A DNA stretch of 64,000 nt from Larix kaempferi (Eukaryota; Streptophyta; Pinopsida; Pinales; Pinaceae). Numbering within the stretch: the stretch's first letter is position 1; each line of letters begins with the position of its first letter. Positions 57,588-64,000 of this stretch are shown here, in pieces. The DNA is taken from assembly GCA_027924585.1 (NCBI GenBank), contig BSBM01000059.1, positions 6,234,786-6,298,785 of the forward strand, given 5' to 3'. The notes under the pieces were generated by a model. That model worked only from the letters and a program-made list of their open reading frames with translations, ran no database searches and was not told where the DNA came from. Position numbers and translations under genes: made by a program.

Positions 57588-59121
57588 AATGGACAGGAGT
57601 GGAAAAATACATAATTCTGTGATTGGGCTATTTGAGTTTTTGGTTTTTAAGTTCTTAGAGGATCTCCCTGAAACCTGCCATTGTGGCAACTAGCAAACCC
57701 ATCTCCTATGATGGAGAATAGATGTACATAATATTTACCAACATGGTATGCGGTCGATTTCGGATTTACAATTGTAACTGCTTCGTTCACAAATTTGTAC
57801 TCTTCATCATTTGAATTAATTTGTAATAAAAAAATATTCTTTTCATGGAAGTGTTTCTATAATGTTAATTTAAATATATAAATATTAAAGGAAGAACTGG
57901 AGTTTATCACTTTTCACATATGGGGAATTGACTCACACATATGAGGATATTTTGGTTGTTGGGGACTTTATTCTAGTTCTACTATGCTTAAGAGATAGTT
58001 AATTCTTGTCTCACATTTCAGTAAAATCAAGTTCACATTTGTACTGTTCTCCCAGCTATAAGTGAACCATTTCCTCCTGACCTCCCATGAGTTGAGGATA
58101 GAGGAAGTCCATGTCCATGAATTCCAAGTGCAACTTACAAGCAAGCCACTAGCGATGCCAAAACAACTATACTGAAATTTACCAACTAATGAAGATATCC
58201 ATACCCAGAAGTGACCATCTTGATGGTGTGAGGTAAATGGTATTGGTGCTTGATGCAACATGGATGATGTTGTAGGTTATCTTGTTATAGTTCCAATGAC
58301 TCCCTTGCGAGTTTGATCAACACCCTAAATCAGGATAATGTCCTTAAGTGTCCACATTCTTGGTGCATGAAGTGAAGTTCAAGGTGTCAATTTGACATTA
58401 AGTTTCTATGTATAGCTCTGGATTTATTAATTCCTCCATGAACCTGTTTTACCAAACTTCAACTTTGCAGAGTGAAAAATGTATTCTTGAAATTCGTGTC
58501 GCTCAACTAATATATGCAAAATGGATGCATGATGTCAAGGACATAATAATGTTAGAAGGTTGAAGTTTGCGTCTCAGGTCAAAATGTATATATCATCAGT
58601 CAACATGCTTATAAAAATTTCATCTTACTTGAAGCTGAGTTATATGGCTCCTTCTGAGAATATCGAAAAGAAGGGGAACTACACCGGATTGAATGACTGC
58701 ATAGATTGGAGGATTAATTACTGCACAATAAGTGCTGGATAAAATAAAATCATGAGAGGTGTAAGTTTTTTTTATTAAAAAACAAAAAAAAACTGACCGA
58801 TAGATAACATCTTTCGTAGGTGAATTGCAGCCGTCTTCTTTGCTTGAATATCTCTGGCCAAGTCTGAAACTCCACCAATAAATATTTCGCATCAATCTAA
58901 ACCTTGCATTTCAACAATAACATGATAGTAATAGATATAACCCCACAAAAGGTTATTAAAGTGCACATCAAAGTGATGTTTAGATATTACTATATATATT
59001 CTATCTCCCAATAGTTGTTATAAAAGGTATAAAACCATATAATGAATTACAATATTTCGGAAGGAGGAATATTTTATGGTCTTAGAAACTAAGACAATAA
59101 TATAAGTGTCTAGTTCCCTGG
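57588..59121. other. Intergenic DNA
   Basis: No recognisable coding sequence. Short frames at 57,968-58,261 (minus), 58,560-58,742 (plus) and 58,620-58,895 (minus) lack domains. Confidence 0.45.
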
Positions 59122-61737
59122 CATGCCTTCACAATCACTAGGAACATCCACACCAGGAACCTTTGCGGCTCGCCTTTGGTTTCTCCTTTACTACAATCCA
59201 TCTCCTTTGTGGGTATACAAAAACTTTGAGAAAACTCTTTGCGTGTGCTTAATAAAAGCATAGTGGGTTGGTAATGACAACGATACTTTCTTTCACATGC
59301 TCTTGCTGTGTTGTATGTGTAGCTTACATCTTATGCATGGTGGGATGGTAATGGCGACGATAGTTTCTTTCACATGCTTCTTGCTTTGTTGTGAGTGTAG
59401 TTTAAATCTAATGTATGGTGGTGCCTTGCCTTGCTTGTTTGCTGAAGTAGTATTGACAATGGAGAGGATGACTTTGAATAGGTTGATGTGCTAGTAGCGT
59501 GTGCTAATCTTTTTACACTTGAAATTCTTTCTTTGTTAAGTTGGGTTTCCCTTTTTCAATTGGACTTTCATGGGATAGTCGTTGCTTTGTCAAAGTGCAT
59601 GATACAAGGAAGTTATCATGAAGGGCTAATGCTTGTTGTCTAACAATAAATCCTCTTGTTGATTTGAAGTCCATGTTGATTGCAAGAAAGGCTTTCCTCT
59701 TCCCACCACAACAATAGAGCAAGTGATTTACAAATGTAGATAGAGGTTGCGGCCCATCTTTTGCTAAACTAGGTGGAGAAAATGCAAGGAGCCTTAAACT
59801 CTGCCAATATTCCGAAATCACCTAATAAAGTATTAAAATATCATATACAGTCACCAACGAAAACATTTTTTATTTTTTATTTTTCTATAGTAACCATATA
59901 GTAACTCTCATCATAAATTGTGACCATCCTCTTGCGGATTTGGGTGAAGAAAATGTAAAGATGCTTGCACACTCAATGTTTTGACCTCCCTACTTAGTGC
60001 AACATAAGCGCCTTCACCCTATACACACAAGAGTCACAATGTTGAAAACTAGTTAGAAACTATAGTGTTAGTCATTTATGTTTTGCCTATTTATGTCTCA
60101 ACAATCCATTAATTTATTATTAGGTTTAGTCAACTTGTTATGTAGTTTTAAAGTTGTTTATGCATTTACAAAGTGAGTGTGAAATAGTTTTACCCTCTTT
60201 TAACATAATAGATTTAAATTGAATGTCATGTTGTTTTTTAGTTGAAAACATGTCTCCGTATATTTCTCTAACTATATTTATTCTATCGGTTGCATAAGTA
60301 TGTTAGAATAAGCACCTTGAAATTATAGTAGCATCCATAGTTGTCTCCACCTTAAATAGCTAGGGATAGGTCCTGTGAATGCTAGTATTATAGTTTGGAG
60401 GCCAGCTTTTGGGTAATCCACTCCCACATTTGAGTTGGAGATAGATAGATCACTGGACAATGAAGTGTTTCTATAACATAGGATGGAGTTACTTTATTGT
60501 GGGAGAGGGATTAGGAGTCAGGCAGGAAGGAGAGGACTCGTAGGATTCCCACCAACGGGAGGGAGCATTTCTATTTGCACTAAACATATAAATTTTCCTT
60601 TACCCCCCAAAAATATTAATAACATAAATCTCTCAACATTGATCCTTAGATTATTACTTTTAATAAAAATTAAATTATTTTATTATATATCTTAATCATA
60701 TATAATGCGAATATTCTTTTCCATTAATCTTCCCCGTAGACTCATCAACCAAAACAAGATCATAATGGGAATTGAAAGCTCTCTTACAACTTTATTTTTA
60801 TGTCCTGAGGTTCTTTCTTCAATACTCTTCAATACAACAGTATAATGTTGAGAGGTGCCCTCTATACTTGTTAGCCTAAATTTTGTAATTAATATAAAGT
60901 AAAAGTAAATTTAATGTGTTTTCATTATTAAAAAATGATATATATTAAATTTGGCAAACATAAACACAATTAAAAATACAAAGTATATCTCGTTTGATAT
61001 TTTTTTATGTTTTTTTTTATATCAAAGTATGTCTCGTTTGATATTTCTATGTTTTTTTTCTAAAATTGTATGGAATGAATTTGATCCATGTACCATAATT
61101 ATTAATAAATAAAATCTAAAAAAGGTAACGATAATAAAAATAGGAGTCCATTAATATATTTCTAATCCCGAATCCGGATCGATCCTTGTTTGGGCGACGT
61201 GGTGGTTAGCACTAGCAGCTCTCCATACGACCTTGGAAAATTCTGCCAGAAGGACAAACCCTCCCTTCCCTCCCTTGCTTGAGCAACACCGCCGACGACA
61301 TAATTCTACTCAGGTGCATGCCAACTGCCATGCAACCATTCAAAAGCAATGGCGAGTCATTCTATGCTTCTGTTTGTATATGAGGGAGTGGCACGACGAT
61401 GAAGTAGTTATTATTACCAGCTCTCCTGTGTCTCGCACACAATCTTCATTTTCTGCTTCTGCTTGCTTTTCACTTACAGACTAGAAGGACGAGGAAGACC
61501 AGTTGGTTGGTTGCTCTTTACCCACAGACTAACAAGAGGGAAGGAAGGCCAGTGAGTGAAGCAGTAAATCACTTCGTTTACTGGCACGATGGAAGAAGCT
61601 GCTCGGTTTCCCAGGCGACTTTAACAGGCGTCCAGTTTGGCCTTGCATCGTCTAGAGAAATTGTAAGTGTATCCACGAAATATAGAAGAGTAATGGGAAC
61701 TCGGGTCCTTGCTTATAGCAATTCTGAGTCAAATAAT
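59122..61737. repeat. Continuous second copy (A+B) of the 2.6-kb direct duplication
   Basis: Matches 40,571-42,484 and then 52,561-53,224 without the 10-kb interruption. The single 34-bp junction block lies at 61,018-61,051. Similarity starts at CATGCCTTCACAATCACTAG and ends after CTGAGTCAAATAAT. The promoter-like GC-rich part and exon 1 of the polymerase gene are at its 3' end. Confidence 0.93.
61589..61662 (+). pseudogene. Exon 1 of an RNA polymerase largest-subunit gene (Pol IV/V-like), copy 2
   Basis: The same 74-nt exon as 53,065-53,138: MEEAARFP, one-base slip, ATLTGVQFGLASSREI, ATT|GTAAGT. It differs by one visible silent change (TCC/TCT Ser). No downstream polymerase exon is visible before the end of the window, so either a long first intron follows or only the 5' end was copied. 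Confidence 0.5.
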
Positions 61738-63127
61738 GGTTAATGGTTAATGGTTAATGTATGTTAGGAGGCTCACCTTTGACACTCAAAAGAACATACG
61801 ACTACAAAATAAACCCTTACAACAGAGTTAGCACACAATGCAACCCAAGCTAGACCTATGGCCTTTGACCTGTAAGATGATGGATTCTGACTTTTCCTCT
61901 CCACAGTAGCCCTACTCTTATGGTTAGCACTACTTATGGTCCCCACCATTCCATAACTTACTATGGTTCATTTGTCCTTCCATACACTTGATCACCATCC
62001 AATGGGCACATTGAATGAATCCTTAGCGCTCTTGAGCCCTTTGATCAGTCGTAAGAATTAAAAGTTTAGTGTGCCAAACCACGCTTGAGATTGCTTAAAC
62101 AAGTACAATGATGCGGCTCATGCCAAGTTAGGCATGGGCTTTTTCCTTCACCCTTAGCAAGAGTTTCTTGTTATTAACGCAGACTTCTTTGATCCTGCTT
62201 TAATCATAACCAAGGGTTAACGATGTATATGATTTGTCATAAACCATGCATGAATTGTATGTACAATTCCCAAGTATAAAACATGTATGACATCAATGAC
62301 TCGTACTCATGCTATGTTCTCGTCGAGTGTAAAAATTTATTATGGTAATCATGTGCAAACATTTATGCATTTCCACCGAGCATTTGTAGCTTATCAATTT
62401 CGTTGTCTTCCGAGTGAGTGCTTCATTTATGGATTTAGGCCTTTGATTGATGTACAATTTCCTTTGTAGACAATTGACTTAATGGGTTAGAGCTTGTACT
62501 TGTTATTTGAAGTCGTATATTTCGTTAGTATTTTGAAGATTTTGCTAAAGGGTCTTGAATAATTTGGTCCTCAATTGGACATTTTATTCTTCTTGAATTA
62601 ATTGTCTCGAGGACAAACCAAAATTCCACATTTTGACTTATTGTTCAAATTTTGTGTAGGTGAACCATCTATTTGTTTTTAATTGAGGAAATATATCAAT
62701 GCTAATTTTCATGAATGTTGGTTAAAAACATTGCAGAGTTATTTTCTCATTATTGTTTTCCTTTCTTTTGTAAATCATTAATCTGTTTAGTTATTCCTTA
62801 AATAAACACTTTTTACTACGAGGTATTTGTTTGGACCTTCAAATTTGTGGTGGCTCTGTTCTTCATATTAGTTTTACTCTTTCGACTCATTTAGTTAGCT
62901 TTATACCCTAAGTCCTTTTGTCACTTATAATATTAAAAGGGGAATATTCTCAATAATATTTTGAATTTTAATATTGTACATTAGTTGCTCTTCAAAGCGA
63001 TGGTGTTTGCATCAATTCACATAAATGTTTTCCAAATAGTCAATGATAAAACTGAGTACATTAAATATGATATAAACAATAAAAAAGGTGAACCACTAAG
63101 GTTGTGAGGAGTCATTGATAATGGCAT
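61738..63127. other. Intergenic or intronic DNA
   Basis: No gene recognised. It starts with a short GGTTAAT triplication at 61,737-61,757. Confidence 0.45.
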
Positions 63128-63300
63128 CTCGGGTATGTGGAGCTAATATGGTGTATGAAAGGGTACGGCAGGAGACGTACCCAAGTACTCGGTTCTCGGG
63201 TATGTGGAGCTAATATGGTGTATGAAAGGGTACGGCATGAGACATATCCAAGTACCTGGTACGCGTACGTGTACCCTACCCTCGGGTACGGGTACCCATG
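63128..63300. repeat. 67-bp tandem duplication with a GTAC-rich dyad
   Basis: CTCGGGTATGTGGAGCTAAT starts at 63,128 and 63,195. The second copy runs into GGTACGCGTACGTGTACCC and CTCGGGTACGGGTACC at 63,258-63,296, a cluster of GTAC palindromes with partial dyad symmetry. Confidence 0.85.
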
Positions 63301-63419
63301 CTACATAGCCTTCTGTGTACTCTCTCATAAGGATCAACACCCAAGCATGGTTATAAATGTACTTGGCTATTTGAAAGACCTATTTTGATATAAATTTCTT
63401 GATATAAAGATAAGCCAAG

Positions 63420-63975
63420 GTTTCAATGAAGAGAGTTTCTACAACTTCGAGGGAAATGTTCCCAAAGCTCAGGGCTTTTAACATAGATAGAATAAATTGC
63501 CATTCAATACAATTGTAAGTTTTCTAAAACATAACGTTGATAAAAGGTGTATACATACCAAGGGTACAAACCTAATTCATGCATTTCCAAAGTTTCAAGT
63601 CATTGTCCAATCACATATCTAATTTAAATTGGGCTTCAACAAAGAGAGTGCCTACAAACCCCAACGACAAAGCTCCTTAAGACCAAGGCTTTTAAGTTTT
63701 AACATATCTAGAATAAATGGCCATTCAACTTGATTTTGAGATTCCTTCAAGCCAATTTTAATAAAATTTGCATCCGAACCAAAGGCATGGATCTATTCTA
63801 AGAAATTGTCCAAATTAATTATCCTCTAATGACCTCTATTGACTTAGGATGGACTATCCTAGGTAGAATATGTTTTATGTGGATTGTAATGGTTTTGGCC
63901 AAAATATTGCTAGAAACGCTATGTTTTATGTGTATTGCAAGGGTTTTGGCCAAAATCTTGTGAGAAACATTAAGT
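63420..63975 (-). pseudogene. LINE reverse-transcriptase relic
   Basis: Read on the minus strand from 63,975, the sequence gives NVSHKILAKTLAIHIKH, repeated as NILAKTITIHIKHILPRIVH, then P-x-S-I-E-x-I-R-G. This is the 'lcNviyKIlaKvla.RlK.ilp.ii...Q.aFi.gR.i.Dn' block of plant non-LTR RT. Lower down, MLKALSFGNI-like and VVETLF segments match 'mLkalGFg..fi..v.tlf', present twice (about 63,440-63,530 and 63,655-63,735). Many stops and frame changes occur, and both blocks are internally duplicated. The YxDD core is not visible. Confidence 0.68.
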
Positions 63976-64000
63976 AGAGTTATTGGTGTCTAGTTTGTAA

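Noticed and set aside
1-64000. CRISPR arrays, bacterial operons, ribosome binding sites
   Set aside because: Spliced exons, plant-type retroelements and a CACTA transposase show plant nuclear DNA. The tandem arrays found have no unique spacers.

Overview
The window looks like a piece of a large, repeat-rich, gene-poor seed-plant nuclear genome. It has AT-rich intergenic DNA, decayed copia, LINE and CACTA elements, and isolated gene exons with plant homologues (DNA ligase 1, a SWIB protein, a UTP13/TORMOZ-like protein, a PDR-type ABCG transporter, a phenylcoumaran benzylic ether reductase-like protein, and the largest subunit of an RNA polymerase). Long introns, scattered exons and old repeats favour a conifer or another gymnosperm. 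That is inference from texture, not a species identification.

Layout. 1-8 kb: a C/G-run minisatellite, a tRNA-Val-like gene, a LINE RNase H relic, a copia gag relic and a SINE-like unit. 8-11.4 kb: two correctly spliced exons of DNA ligase 1 (minus), the last exon of a SWIB-domain protein (plus), and a copia integrase relic. 11.9-31.3 kb: CACTA-type transposon territory. It has a CACTA terminus with 22-bp subterminal repeats at 11,892. A multi-exon minus-strand gene at 16,965-20,853 joins a SET-domain exon, an array of tandemly copied short exons and a Transposase_24/TnpA-like region. The C-terminal half of a TNP2-type transposase (DUF4218 and DUF4216) lies at 29.1-31.2 kb. Between them are an unrecognised protein relic, a three-unit repeat protein relic and a 213-bp satellite.

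31-38 kb holds no recognisable gene. 38,216-40,426 is a complete small copia-class LTR element, with two LTRs, an initiator-Met primer site, a polypurine tract, a CTCCG target duplication and only a truncated gag.

40.5-61.7 kb is dominated by a 2.6-kb direct duplication. It carries upstream DNA and exon 1 of an RNA polymerase largest-subunit gene (Pol IV/V-like). The first copy is split by a 10-kb insertion flanked by a 34-bp duplication. The insertion holds a reductase exon with two stops, a 700-bp polypyrimidine tract and several tandem repeats. Between the two copies lie a UTP13-like fragment and a decayed PDR ABCG transporter. The window ends in a LINE reverse-transcriptase relic.

No complete, clearly functional host gene is visible. 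The most unusual object is the SET-domain/transposase gene at 17-21 kb: all thirteen recognisable exons have matching splice phases, but it carries a few discrete lesions.
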